Part shown: positions 1 to 8,987 of the stretch, one piece after another
Layout of the letters: every line of letters begins with the position of its first letter
How positions within the stretch are numbered: the first letter of the stretch is position 1
Origin: Bacteroidota bacterium
GTDB taxonomy: Bacteria > Bacteroidota > Bacteroidia > AKYH767-A > 2013-40CM-41-45
DNA: 50,570 nucleotides
Direction: 5' to 3'
Assembly (NCBI GenBank): GCA_026391945.1
Contig: JAPLDA010000094.1
Span: 1 to 50,570, forward strand
Notes under the pieces: model-generated
Database searches by the model: none
What the model saw: the letters and a program-made list of their open reading frames with translations, nothing else
Told to the model about the DNA's origin: nothing
Position numbers and translations under genes: made by a program

Positions 1-9
1 GAATCACAA

Positions 10-840
10 ATGGATTACATCGAAATAACTTTTTCCTGTTTACCGGAACAATCCGATATCCTAGTTGCCCTTCTTTCAGAAAATGATTTTGAAATGTTCG
101 AGGAGACTGATGGTGGGTTGAAAGGTTTTATTCAGCAGGATTTGTTTTCCGAAAAAAATCTTGAACATATTCTTTCATCCATCAGCGATTCCGGAAATAT
201 TTCTTTTACGACGACGTTGATCAAAGACCAGAACTGGAATGCGTTATGGGAAAGTAATTTTGAACCGGTGATCATCGGCAACGAAGTATACGTGCGCGCT
301 CCATTTCATCCGGAAGTTCCATCCATCAAACATGAAATCATCATCGAACCGAAGATGTCGTTCGGCACCGGCCATCATGCTACCACATCGCTGATGATGG
401 AAGAAATGCTCCGCATGAATTTTCAGGATGAAGTCGTGCTCGACATGGGCAGCGGAAGCGGAATCCTCGCCATCCTCGCGGCAAAGCTGGGTGCCAAAAA
501 TATTTTAGCCATCGATACGGACGAATGGGCTTTCAAAAATGCTTTTGAGAACTGCCGGCGAAATCAATCTCAACACATCATTGTTCAAAAAGGTGATGTT
601 CGCCTGATCCACGGCAGAGCATTTGATGTAATTTTAGCCAATATCAATAGAAATGTATTGCTCAGCGATCTGGGTTTGTATGTTGCTGCTTTAAGAAGTG
701 AAGGTCATCTGCTCGTCAGCGGTTTTATTGCTGAAGATGCAGATATCATACTGGCGGAAGGTGAAAAAAACAACCTTGCCGTCAGGAACCGCGACTCTCA
801 AAGCAACTGGATGATGATTCATTTTCAGAAAGCAACATGA
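10..840 (+). CDS. prmA: Ribosomal protein L11 methyltransferase
   Basis: Predicted cytosolic SAM-dependent enzyme that methylates ribosomal protein L11. The 276-residue product has the family motif EPKMSFGTGHHATT at about 113-126, a SAM-binding motif VLDMGSGSG at 143-151 followed by the acidic end of strand 2 (AIDTDE), and the catalytic-domain motif NINRNVLL near 221-228. An N-terminal substrate-binding domain of about 100 residues precedes it, as in the family, and the length is normal for Bacteroidota. The ATG lies nine bases from the window edge, so its promoter is not visible. The next gene starts 37 bases after the stop and is probably cotranscribed. Identification is secure; L11 as substrate is inferred from family membership. 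Confidence 0.95.
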   Translation: MDYIEITFSCLPEQSDILVALLSENDFEMFEETDGGLKGFIQQDLFSEKNLEHILSSISDSGNISFTTTLIKDQNWNALWESNFEPVIIGNEVYVRAPFHPEVPSIKHEIIIEPKMSFGTGHHATTSLMMEEMLRMNFQDEVVLDMGSGSGILAILAAKLGAKNILAIDTDEWAFKNAFENCRRNQSQHIIVQKGDVRLIHGRAFDVILANINRNVLLSDLGLYVAALRSEGHLLVSGFIAEDADIILAEGEKNNLAVRNRDSQSNWMMIHFQKAT

Positions 841-877
841 CCGGCACCGATGCTGAAGCAATAACCTCAAACCTGAA

Positions 878-3800
878 ATGAACAGAAGCCACCTCCGGAT
901 CATCTTTCCAGTCATTCTTTTTTTCCTGCTGTCATCATCCTGTTTTTCTCAATCCATCAAAAATTTTACGGCCGATCCTGTTCAGTTCATCAAAGAACTT
1001 CAGCAGTTTTTCTCTGAGTCGAATAAGGACGAAGGAGAAATTATCATGAAATCATTTATCCCTGTTTGGAACGGTGGCAAGTTGTCTTCTTCCCAGCAGG
1101 AAGTGATTTACAAAACAGCCAACGGCATGCTGAAGAAAAGAATGAAAGCATTTCCCGACTTTAAAAATTACCTCACCACGCTCATCAGCTTTACCGATGC
1201 CGGGAAATCTTCTTCCCTGTTTGATTCGTGGCAGAGCGGACTTGATAAACTGCTTCTTCTTCCATCGAAAAATTTTTCGGCCTACATGATGGTCTGCAAC
1301 AATCTCTTTAAGGACAATTCACTCTATGTTTCATCCTCCACGCATTGGTATTCCGATAACAGCGACTATACTTTCGATGTCGATTCATTACCCAAAATTA
1401 TTTTCCCTTCGATGACGCTCACCTGTTCCGCCAAAGGAGATTCTTCCGTCATCACCGAAACCAAAGGTGTTTACTACCCGAACCGGCAGCTTTTTTTCGG
1501 AGAAGGAGGAAAGGTGAACTGGAAACGCGCCGGATGGGATGAAAATATTGTTCATGCTGAATTGAATCATTATGCCATCGATGCTTCATCCACGGAAGTG
1601 AAAGCGGACTCCGCCGTTTTTTACAACTCCACGTATTTTCAAAATCCGCTCACAGGAAAATACCACGATAAACTGATGTCGAATGTAACCCCGGAAACCG
1701 CCACGTATCCAAGGTTTGAATCGTATACCACCGAACTGGCGATAAAAAATATCGTGAAGGACGTGGATTACATCGGCGGCTTTTCGATGATGGGAAATAA
1801 AATGCTCGGATCCGGAAATAAAAACCAGGATGCTGAATTGATTTTTCACCGCGACGGACAGCCGTTTCTCGTCGCCGCATCAAAAGGATTTGTGGTGAGG
1901 AAAGATAAGATTACGTCTGACCATGCATCCGTCACCATCTTCTTCGAGAAGGATTCTGTTTACCAGCCCGGTCTTGAGCTGAAGTATATTGTGAATGAAA
2001 GGGAACTTGCTTTGGTGAGGGGAGAAGACGGCAAATCGAAAAGCCCGTACTACGATTCTTACCATGAAGTGGACATGTACTTCGATGCGCTGTACTGGAA
2101 AATTGATGATCCGCTCATCGACCTGAAAATGATCAGCGGGGCAGGAGAGAGCAAAGCGTTGTTTGAATCTTCCAATTATTTCAGGAGAGGAAAATTTTTA
2201 AAACTGCAGGGCATCAGCGAAGTTCACCCGTTGTATACCATCCAGCAGTTCGCCGAAAAGAACCAGACGAAGGTGGTGTACACCGAAGATTTGGCGAAGT
2301 ACATGCATCTCCCCGCCAGCGAAGCGAGGAATATGCTGATCAATTTTTCGAACCAGGGTTTTGTTTCGTATGATGCCGACGACGACAAAGCCATCATCAA
2401 AGACCGGCTCACGTATTATCTTCTTTCCAATACCGGTAAAACAGATTACGACGTCATCCAGTTTGAATCCGTCACCAAAGAAAAAGCGAATGCCAGCATC
2501 AACCTGCTGAATTTTGAAATTACGTTGCGCGGTGTTGATCACATCGTGTTGAGTGATTCGCAGAATGTGGTCATCTACCCGAAAGGACTGGAAGTGCACC
2601 TGAAAAAGAACCGTGACTTTACTTTCGCCGGACGTGTGCATGCCGGGCGGTTTGATTTTTACGGAAAGGAATTTTCGTTCGACTACCAGAATTTTAAAAT
2701 CAACCTGAACAACGTCGACTCGCTGCGTTTGAAAGTGGAATCACTCGATCCTGCGGAAGTGGATCAATACGGAAACCGGAAACTCATTCCCGTGAGAAGT
2801 GTGTTGCAGAACATCACCGGCGATTTGCTCATTGACTTCCAGGGAAATAAATCCGGGCTGCACGATTACCCGAAGTACCCGATCTTCAACAGCAAGAAAG
2901 AATCGTTCGTGTATTACGACAAACCATACATCCAGGATGGCCTGTATAGCAAAGACAAATTTTATTTTCACCTCGATCCGTTTACGATCGACAGCCTCGA
3001 TAATTTCTCAAGAGAAGGTCTGCGCTTCAACGGTGAATTTGTTTCCGCAGGAATATTTCCCGACTTCCGCGATACACTTCGTCTGCAGGATGATCTTTCC
3101 CTCGGTTTAATCCGTGAAACAGGTCCGGAAGGATGGCCAGCTTACAGCGACAAAGGAAAATTTACGAGTACGGTTAAGCTGAGCAATGAAGGATTGCATG
3201 GCGACGGCACGCTTGATTATCTTGCCTCGACTTCTCATTCCGCTGATTATCTTTTTCTTCCCGATTCTATGAATACCCATGCTCATGATTTTACGAACCG
3301 GAAGGAAACTTACCAGGGTGTTGAATTCCCTGCCGTGAAAGCCGGTGAAGTGTACGTTCACTGGTTTCCGAAAAATGATGTGATGCTGATTAATAAGGAT
3401 ACGGCGCAACTGGAGATGTACGAGAAACAGGCGATGATGAACGGCAACCTCCGGCTTCGTCCTTCCGGCATGACGGGAGAAGGCATCATGAACTTTGCCG
3501 CCAGCGAACTGGAAGCGGCGAACTTCAAATACAAATTAAATTCTTTCGGTGCCGACACTTCTGATTTCCGTTTAACTTCAGACAACACGGCTGCACTTGC
3601 TTTTACAACCAAAAATGTTCAATCGAACATTGATTTTACAAAACGTGTCGGTGAGTTTAAATCAAACGGCGGCGGATCGTATGTGACGTTCCCTCTCAAC
3701 CAGTACATCTGTTACATCGACCAGTTTAAATGGTTCATGGATCAGAAGGAAATTGAATTGAGTTCCAACTCGAATGCCGACAACAACGCCGCTGCCGATG

Positions 3801-5371
3801 CAAACCAGTCGGGACTTGATCTCACCGGTTCCGATTTCATCAGCATCGAACCGCGACAGGATTCGCTTCGGTTCAAAGCTCCGTTCGCGAGGTATTCGCT
3901 CCGTGATTATTTGATCAAGGCTGATAAAGTGGCGCTCATCCAGACGGCCGATGCCTCGGTGATTCCCGACAGTGGCAAAGTGGTGGTGGAACGGTATGCG
4001 AAGATGAGAACGTTGAAAGATGCGCGCATCGTGGCCAACAACGTAACGAAGTATCACACGATCTACAATGCTTCCGTGAACATCCTCGGAAGAAAACGTT
4101 ACGAAGGCAGCGGCGATTATGATTACGTGGATGTGAACAATTTGAAACATCATCTTCATTTCGATAAAGTGGCCGTGGATACTACGTTCCAGACGTATGC
4201 CGACGGTGAAGTGGCCGATACAGGCGGACTTGCTTTGAGTCCGCAGTTTTTATTCAAAGGGAATGTGCACCTCGCTGCCACCGATGAATACCTGACTTTT
4301 TCAGGATATGCAAAGCCGGATTTTCACTGTGAACAGGTGGAGAAAAACTGGATACGTTTCAACGGTGAAATTGATCCGGCTAATGTGAGTATTCCTTTGG
4401 TCAACCCGGTAACGGATAACGGAACCAGGCTCGCTGCGGCCATTGCGCAAACCAGCGATTCCACCGGGATATATTCCGTTTTCCTGATGCAGAAAATCCG
4501 TCCGTCCGATCGTGAAATCGTTTCGGCTTCCGGCGTACTTTCCTATAACAAGGCCGCCAAAGAATTCCGCATCACCACGAAAGAGAAAACGGAAAAGCCG
4601 GAGATCGCCGGGAATTACCTGAGCCTGAACGACAGCAAATGCACGGTGTATGGCGAAGGAAAAATAAATGTGGGAGGGGATTTCGGCCAGTTGAAGATGA
4701 CCACCGTTGGAAATGCAAACTACAACCTGAACAACGACAGCGCTTCCATCGAAGTGATGGCCACCATCGATTTTTATTTTCTCGATGATGCGCTGAAGAT
4801 GATGGCCGAACAACTACAAAGCGCCACCAGCCTCGAAGCCACGGAAGATGTCGGAAGACCTGCATACGAAAAAGGCCTCGCTGAACTGGTCGGCAAAGAG
4901 AAGGCGGATAAATTCATCAGCGAACTCAACCTGTACGGTTCCTTTAAAAAAATGCCGGAAGAACTTCGTCATACGCTGCTCATCAGCAACATGAAACTGG
5001 TGTGGAACAACCAGAGCAAGTCGTTCCGGTCAGTCGGGCCAATCAGTTTGGGAAGCATCGACAAGTTTTCCATCAACAGGAAAATGGATGGCAAGGTGGA
5101 GTTCATCCGGAAAAGAAGCGGTGATGTGCTGAACATTTACCTCGAGCCGGAACATGCTGCGTGGTTCTTCTTCAGCTATACAAGAGGTTTGATGCAAACC
5201 ATTTCTTCGTACAGCGGGTACAACGATGCCATCAACAAAGTGAAGCCGGAGAAGCGTTATGCAAAAGGAGAAAAGGATCAGCCGCCGTTTGAGTACATGC
5301 TGAGCACCGACAGGAAAGTAAAAGACTTCCTGAAAAAAATGGAACCGCAGATGGTAGAGGAAGAAAAATAA
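878..5371 (+). CDS. Very large exported protein of unknown function
   Basis: A 1497-residue protein with a clear N-terminal signal peptide (a hydrophobic stretch at about 8-22 ending CFSQ). I recognise no catalytic motif. The body is polar and beta-strand-rich in appearance, with many short alternating hydrophobic segments and aromatic residues, and no internal hydrophobic segment long enough for a membrane helix. The C-terminus has no T9SS sorting domain; it ends in a charged stretch (KKMEPQMVEEEK). A cysteine in SSSCFS could be lipidated, but the lipobox is poor. It starts 37 bases after prmA and ends 60 bases before plsY, all on one strand. A periplasmic or outer-membrane scaffold is possible by inference only. 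The coding call rests on a 4.5-kb uninterrupted frame. Confidence 0.85.
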   Translation: MNRSHLRIIFPVILFFLLSSSCFSQSIKNFTADPVQFIKELQQFFSESNKDEGEIIMKSFIPVWNGGKLSSSQQEVIYKTANGMLKKRMKAFPDFKNYLTTLISFTDAGKSSSLFDSWQSGLDKLLLLPSKNFSAYMMVCNNLFKDNSLYVSSSTHWYSDNSDYTFDVDSLPKIIFPSMTLTCSAKGDSSVITETKGVYYPNRQLFFGEGGKVNWKRAGWDENIVHAELNHYAIDASSTEVKADSAVFYNSTYFQNPLTGKYHDKLMSNVTPETATYPRFESYTTELAIKNIVKDVDYIGGFSMMGNKMLGSGNKNQDAELIFHRDGQPFLVAASKGFVVRKDKITSDHASVTIFFEKDSVYQPGLELKYIVNERELALVRGEDGKSKSPYYDSYHEVDMYFDALYWKIDDPLIDLKMISGAGESKALFESSNYFRRGKFLKLQGISEVHPLYTIQQFAEKNQTKVVYTEDLAKYMHLPASEARNMLINFSNQGFVSYDADDDKAIIKDRLTYYLLSNTGKTDYDVIQFESVTKEKANASINLLNFEITLRGVDHIVLSDSQNVVIYPKGLEVHLKKNRDFTFAGRVHAGRFDFYGKEFSFDYQNFKINLNNVDSLRLKVESLDPAEVDQYGNRKLIPVRSVLQNITGDLLIDFQGNKSGLHDYPKYPIFNSKKESFVYYDKPYIQDGLYSKDKFYFHLDPFTIDSLDNFSREGLRFNGEFVSAGIFPDFRDTLRLQDDLSLGLIRETGPEGWPAYSDKGKFTSTVKLSNEGLHGDGTLDYLASTSHSADYLFLPDSMNTHAHDFTNRKETYQGVEFPAVKAGEVYVHWFPKNDVMLINKDTAQLEMYEKQAMMNGNLRLRPSGMTGEGIMNFAASELEAANFKYKLNSFGADTSDFRLTSDNTAALAFTTKNVQSNIDFTKRVGEFKSNGGGSYVTFPLNQYICYIDQFKWFMDQKEIELSSNSNADNNAAADANQSGLDLTGSDFISIEPRQDSLRFKAPFARYSLRDYLIKADKVALIQTADASVIPDSGKVVVERYAKMRTLKDARIVANNVTKYHTIYNASVNILGRKRYEGSGDYDYVDVNNLKHHLHFDKVAVDTTFQTYADGEVADTGGLALSPQFLFKGNVHLAATDEYLTFSGYAKPDFHCEQVEKNWIRFNGEIDPANVSIPLVNPVTDNGTRLAAAIAQTSDSTGIYSVFLMQKIRPSDREIVSASGVLSYNKAAKEFRITTKEKTEKPEIAGNYLSLNDSKCTVYGEGKINVGGDFGQLKMTTVGNANYNLNNDSASIEVMATIDFYFLDDALKMMAEQLQSATSLEATEDVGRPAYEKGLAELVGKEKADKFISELNLYGSFKKMPEELRHTLLISNMKLVWNNQSKSFRSVGPISLGSIDKFSINRKMDGKVEFIRKRSGDVLNIYLEPEHAAWFFFSYTRGLMQTISSYSGYNDAINKVKPEKRYAKGEKDQPPFEYMLSTDRKVKDFLKKMEPQMVEEEK

Positions 5372-5431
5372 AATCACGTAGTAAAGAATCATAGTCATTC
5401 TTAAGAAGAATATTAAAATTCACCTGATCGC

Positions 5432-6085
5432 TTGTTAACAATACCCAACATCATCGGTTTAATCATCGCCTACCTCGTGGGATCGTTTCCTTCCGCCGTT
5501 TGGGTGGGCCGGACTTTTTACGGAATTGACGTGAGGGAATACGGAAGCGGAAATGCCGGCGCCACCAACACGTTCCGCGTGCTCGGCAAGAGAGCAGGAA
5601 TTCCCGTGCTCATCATGGATGTGGCAAAAGGATTCATCGCCGTGAAACTGGCTTACCTCATCGGCGATTACGATCCGAAGTCGCCGGAGTTCATCGACTT
5701 CAAGCTGGCGCTTGCCGTATGCGGACTGCTGGGACATATTTTCCCGGTGTACGTCGGGTTTCGCGGCGGTAAGGGCGTGGCAACCATGCTGGGTATCCTC
5801 TTCGCGATTCGTCTCGATGCCGCACTGATCTGCGCCGGCGTTTTCCTGGTATCGCTGTTTATCAGCGGTTATGTTTCGCTGAGCAGCATCATCAGCGGAC
5901 TGATGTTCCCCGTGGTGATCATGGTTTTTTATGCAGCCAACTACGGCGACAATTCATCGAGCATCAATATTTTTTCGCTCGCCGTTACGATTTTAATTCT
6001 CATCACACACCAACGGAATATCGAACGGCTGATGAAAGGAGAGGAGTCGCGCGTAAAATGGCACAGGAAGGCGAAGAATAATTGA
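5432..6085 (+). CDS. plsY: Glycerol-3-phosphate acyltransferase PlsY
   Basis: Integral membrane acyltransferase that moves an acyl group from acyl phosphate to glycerol-3-phosphate, giving lysophosphatidic acid, the first step of phospholipid synthesis. The 217-residue product has the three cytoplasmic PlsY motifs: GSGNAGATNTFRVLG near 37-51, GHIFPVYVGFRGGKG near 105-119, and HQRNIERLMKGEE close to the C-terminus, with about five hydrophobic segments between them. The start is TTG: no in-frame ATG lies early enough to keep the conserved GSFPSAVW segment. Sixty bases separate it from the large gene upstream. A block of palindromic repeats begins right after the stop. Confidence 0.95.
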   Translation: MLTIPNIIGLIIAYLVGSFPSAVWVGRTFYGIDVREYGSGNAGATNTFRVLGKRAGIPVLIMDVAKGFIAVKLAYLIGDYDPKSPEFIDFKLALAVCGLLGHIFPVYVGFRGGKGVATMLGILFAIRLDAALICAGVFLVSLFISGYVSLSSIISGLMFPVVIMVFYAANYGDNSSSINIFSLAVTILILITHQRNIERLMKGEESRVKWHRKAKNN

Positions 6086-6099
6086 TTAATGAGACTATG

Positions 6100-6133
6100 A
6101 TTTCAGAAGTCGCCGAAGGCGGCGCACTGAAAT
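6100..6133. repeat. Imperfect hairpin, first of the repeat block after plsY
   Basis: Arms ATTTCAG (6100-6106) and CTGAAAT (6127-6133) enclose a GC-rich inner hairpin, CGCC-GAA-GGCG. It starts 14 bases after the plsY stop and could act as a 3' end structure, but no T-run follows. It resembles REP-type hairpins. Confidence 0.6.
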
Positions 6134-6145
6134 CATTAAGTCGAA

Positions 6146-6241
6146 TTAATCCCGAGCAACGTCGAGGAGTTAATCCTGAGCAACGTCGAGGAGTTAATCC
6201 CGAGCAGCGTCGAGGAGTTAATCCCGAGCAGCGTCGAGGGA
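6146..6241. repeat. Four tandem copies of a 24-bp repeat
   Basis: Four head-to-tail 24-bp units start at 6146, 6170, 6194 and 6218. Each carries TTAATCC(C/T)GAGCA(A/G)CGTCG and ends GAGGAG (last unit GAGGGA). Each unit contains CCCGAGC-N-GCGTCGAGG, a near-palindrome. The length is divisible by three, so one frame reads through as repeated NPEQRRGV, but this looks like a by-product and not a gene. There are no spacers, so it is not CRISPR. Confidence 0.85.
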
Positions 6242-6252
6242 TCTGGTCAATA

Positions 6253-6313
6253 CCCCGCAGCTCTGCTGCGGAAAATGAAATTCATATTGATACCTCGCAG
6301 CTTGCTGCGGGGT
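6253..6313. repeat. Two related GC-rich hairpins (REP-like)
   Basis: The first hairpin is CCGCAGC-TCT-GCTGCGG at 6255-6271. The second is CGCAGC-TT-GCTGCG at 6296-6309, extended by ACC and GGT with a T-G pair to 6292-6313. Both share the core GCAGC..GCTGC and sit 24 bases apart in AT-rich DNA. The repeated core and noncoding position suggest a dispersed extragenic palindrome family. No transposase is present in the window. Confidence 0.7.
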
Positions 6314-6327
6314 CATTCATTTGTTGA

Positions 6328-6600
6328 TTACTGAAAACCTGTAAGCACCTAATAATTAATTTCGGATTGCGAATTTTAAATTGCGAATTGATAACTTTCC
6401 GGCGGTATTTATTTAGCGAGGCTGGTAGGCAGTCATACATCAGCCAATGTAAAATTTCTTATCGAATGAATCGTTGACTGTGCACATAAACTTAATTCCT
6501 TAATCAACCAATCAACTCAATCTACTTTTTCATAATCAGACGCAAACCCTGCTGTTTCCCAAATCCTAAATCTCCAGATCCAAAAATCCAAATTCCCCCA
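6328..6600. other. AT-rich noncoding gap with degenerate short repeats
   Basis: There is no credible gene here. The gap contains a run around 6360-6392 built from variants of GGATTGCGAATT and AAATTGCGAATT, and another at 6558-6598 built from variants of AAATCC and AGATCC. Similar runs occur in other gaps of the window. The GT9 gene starts at 6601; no good TAnnTTTG element was seen before it. Confidence 0.5.
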
Positions 6601-7638
6601 ATGCCATTTCCCAAAAACTTTAAAGAGAAGTTCGTTTATTTTTTTTCCATGTTCCTCACGCGATGGGTGAACAGGAATAAAAATATCCGTTCGTTTTCTT
6701 TTGAGCGGATACTCGTTATCCGTGAAGATGAAATCGGTGACCTTTGTTATTCGCTCCATATTTTTAAGTCGTTGAAGAAACAGTTTCCAAATTCGAAGAT
6801 CACGTTGCTCTGCAAACCCTTTGCTGTTTCATTGGTAAAAAATGATCCTTCAGTGGATCATGTAACCAGCAACTGGAGTGAACTCACCGGAGATTATGAT
6901 TTGATCGTGGACCTGAGAGGAAGCTGTAAAAGTATTTGGTATGCTTGCACTCATGCTCCCAAAATTCGTCTCGACCGCGGAACAGTACGGTACAGGAATA
7001 AGAAAAAAGGCAGTCATCCTCACGAAGTGCAAACCAACCTGGAAGTGATTGAGCCGTTGCTCGATGAAACCAACAAAGCATTTCAACCGGAACTTTTCTT
7101 CGGACAGGATGAAATAAAAAAGGCGAACGAATTTCTCCTTGCAAATAACATCGGCTCGTTTGCCGTATTGCATACCGGTGCAAGGCGTCAGCTCCGGAAG
7201 TGGCCGTTGAATCAGTATGTAGCGTTGGCTACTTACCTGGAGTCAGAAAAAAAAATGAACGTCGTTTTCTGCGGTGACAAAAATGATTTGGGTGACATCA
7301 CAAAAATCCAGGAAATGATTTCATTCAAAACGTATTCGGTAGCGGGAACATTTAGTCTTTCAGAATTCTCATCGCTCGTTTCAAAAGCATCTTTGTTTGT
7401 CGGCAACGAAAGCGGTCCGCTGCACATCGCATCCGTTGCGGGAGTTTCAAGCCTTGGATTATTCGGCCCGGGAGAACCTCATGTCTTTTATCCCCGGGGA
7501 AAAAAAACTGCCTACGTTCATCAAGTCCTCGAATGCAATCCCTGCGGACAGGTTCATTGTGTACACCCGGAGAATCCCTGCATTCAAAGGATCACGCTGG
7601 AAGAAGTAAAATCAAAAGTCGAAGCGTTGCTGAAGTAA
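6601..7638 (+). CDS. Glycosyltransferase family 9 (heptosyltransferase-like)
   Basis: A 345-residue GT-B fold enzyme of the ADP-heptose:LPS heptosyltransferase family, expected to act on the cytoplasmic face in making lipopolysaccharide or another surface glycan. Visible motifs: ILVIREDEIGD at 37-47, YDLIVDLRGS near 99-108, HTGARRQLRKWP at 191-202, and the donor-site signature FVGNESGPLHIASVAGV at 266-282. A cysteine-rich stretch follows (Cys312, 315, 320, 327), as is common in this family. The donor and acceptor sugars cannot be told. An alternative ATG at 6649 would remove 16 residues. It stands alone between two repeat-rich gaps. Confidence 0.9.
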   Translation: MPFPKNFKEKFVYFFSMFLTRWVNRNKNIRSFSFERILVIREDEIGDLCYSLHIFKSLKKQFPNSKITLLCKPFAVSLVKNDPSVDHVTSNWSELTGDYDLIVDLRGSCKSIWYACTHAPKIRLDRGTVRYRNKKKGSHPHEVQTNLEVIEPLLDETNKAFQPELFFGQDEIKKANEFLLANNIGSFAVLHTGARRQLRKWPLNQYVALATYLESEKKMNVVFCGDKNDLGDITKIQEMISFKTYSVAGTFSLSEFSSLVSKASLFVGNESGPLHIASVAGVSSLGLFGPGEPHVFYPRGKKTAYVHQVLECNPCGQVHCVHPENPCIQRITLEEVKSKVEALLK

Positions 7639-7836
7639 TGATGAATCATCCCGCAGCGAAACATTTTGAAATACCGGAACAGTTCATTCGTATTTTCGTA
7701 CTCCCTGTGCAGTCAGGTTTTCCAACCTGACTGAAATACCGGAACAGGTCATTCATATTCGTGATTCACATTCGTATTCGTTGAAATTGCCCGATTCGTA
7801 TTCAGCTTTCGCACTTAATACCATTACTCAATATAA
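7639..7836. repeat. Noncoding gap with a direct repeat and a strong hairpin
   Basis: A 28-bp direct repeat beginning TGAAATACCGGAACAG occurs at 7667-7694 and 7732-7759 with two mismatches. Between the copies lies a perfect 10-bp-arm hairpin, CAGTCAGGTT-TTCC-AACCTGACTG (7710-7733). After the second copy come several ATTCGTATTCG-like words (to about 7800). A related copy beginning TTGAAATACCGGA appears near 9963. The hairpin could terminate the GT9 transcript but has no T-run. Confidence 0.65.
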
Positions 7837-7938
7837 AATAATCCAATCCGCCTCGGCGTTGGTATTATGCCGATAGAGTAGCTGTTATAGGCCAAAAGCC
7901 GATAGGCGTATTGGACTATTACAGATACCGTATCGGTA
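7837..7938. repeat. Long imperfect palindromic element
   Basis: The left arm, 7837-7857 (AATAATCCAATCCGCCTCGGC), is nearly complementary to the right arm, 7898-7920. The differences are two substitutions and a two-base bulge. The inner part can pair as well (TTGGTATTAT with GTTATAGGCCAA). The left side alone can form a second hairpin, so alternative folds exist. A small palindrome TACCG-TAT-CGGTA follows at 7926-7938. There is no coding potential. It may be a MITE-like element or a structured RNA; the sequence does not decide. Confidence 0.6.
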
Positions 7939-7967
7939 TAAACACTCACACACTCACGTACTCACGT

Positions 7968-8894
7968 TTATTTCCCGCACGTACTCCGTATGTAGTTGTC
8001 GATTTTCAATGTGCTGTCAAGCGATTTTGCTTTCCTGAAATCATTGCAGGCATCCAGGGTATGATGACCGAGGATGTTGGTGAATCCTCTTCTCAGGAAA
8101 GCCCCGGCATAGGCCGGTTTCAGTTCGATGGCAATGCTGCAGTCGCGGAGTGCATGTTGAATGATCTCTTTGTCCACTTCTGAATGCAACATGCGGTTCG
8201 CCGCCCTTTTCACATACGCTTCGGCAAAATGAATGTTCAGATCAATGGCATTGTTGTAACACTCAAATGCTTCATCGTATTTTTTCAGGCTGTCATCAAG
8301 GATTCCTTCTTTAAAATATTCTTCTGCTTTTTCCTGGCAGGCCGGATCATCGCATTGATTTTCTTCCAAAAGATTTTTAGCCTCATCTTCCGGGTAGGTC
8401 TGCCTCACGTACGACTCATACGTTGAGCCGCGGAAAAAATTATGAAACTGCCGCTGGTTGGAAAAAACGGAAAACGGTATCGTCAGCATAAAAAATAAAA
8501 AGGGGATGAAGAGATGATCCCGGATTCTTTTTTCAGCCTCACGGGTCGTGTGCCTGAAAAAAAAGTAATAGATGAAGACGATCGATAACAGGATCAGCAT
8601 CGTGAAAGCGATCCAAAGAAATAATTCATAGCCGTCCCAGTACTGGCTTCGCAGCAGAAAAGCAATAGAAGAGAAGGCGAATTCAAACCAGGCCAGCGTG
8701 AACAACGGGTGGTCATTGTCATCGGTTTTCCTGGAAGAAAAAGATTTCAGCGCGTTGATAAAAAATACGACACACAATACAGAAAGTGAAAGCGTCAGCA
8801 ACTGCGACGCTCCCGGTATCATGTGTTTTCTCATCAGCACCGAGATGCAGGTAAAAAAAACAAAACTTAAAATGGTTTTATTCCGGTAGTTCAT
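7968..8894 (-). CDS. Membrane protein with C-terminal TPR repeats
   Basis: The product is 308 residues from the ATG at 8894; a longer start at 8939 is possible but adds a non-hydrophobic lead. Five hydrophobic segments fill roughly residues 7-150 (for example LLTLSLSVLCVVFFINAL, and a segment ending YYFFF). After these comes a soluble region with at least two TPR-like units (YDEAFECYNNAIDLN.FAEAYVKRA; ALRDCSIAIELKPAYAGAFLRRG). TPRs usually bind partner proteins; no partner is evident. The downstream gap is the palindromic element. Specific function unknown. Confidence 0.8.
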   Translation of the reverse strand: MNYRNKTILSFVFFTCISVLMRKHMIPGASQLLTLSLSVLCVVFFINALKSFSSRKTDDNDHPLFTLAWFEFAFSSIAFLLRSQYWDGYELFLWIAFTMLILLSIVFIYYFFFRHTTREAEKRIRDHLFIPFLFFMLTIPFSVFSNQRQFHNFFRGSTYESYVRQTYPEDEAKNLLEENQCDDPACQEKAEEYFKEGILDDSLKKYDEAFECYNNAIDLNIHFAEAYVKRAANRMLHSEVDKEIIQHALRDCSIAIELKPAYAGAFLRRGFTNILGHHTLDACNDFRKAKSLDSTLKIDNYIRSTCGK

Positions 8895-8935
8895 ACTGCG
8901 CCATGGAGGATTCAAGTTTACGACAATTCCTAAAA

Positions 8936-8972
8936 ACAAAAAAGCCCTGCCGGGTGAGGGAAGAGCTTTGTT
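8936..8972 (-). terminator. Probable intrinsic terminator after the DUF4412 gene
   Basis: Read on the minus strand, CCCT-CACCCGGC-AGGG is flanked by AAAG and CTTT pairing and followed by a run of T. It lies 16 bases past the stop at 8988 and before the TPR gene. Confidence 0.55.
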
Positions 8973-8987
8973 AAAAAAAATAGTTTA

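Noticed and set aside
3662-4159. Long minus-strand frames inside the 1497-residue gene (also at 2198-2641 and 4301-4813).
   Set aside because: They are shadows of the plus-strand gene: no start context, no signal or domain, and composition mirrors the sense codons.
6146-6241. Tandem repeats resembling a CRISPR array.
   Set aside because: Units are directly adjacent with no spacers and no cas genes are present.
6082-6327. An 81-residue frame of repeated NPEQRRGV units after plsY.
   Set aside because: It is the translation of a noncoding 24-bp tandem array; it overlaps the plsY stop, has no known domain and its other frames are equally open.
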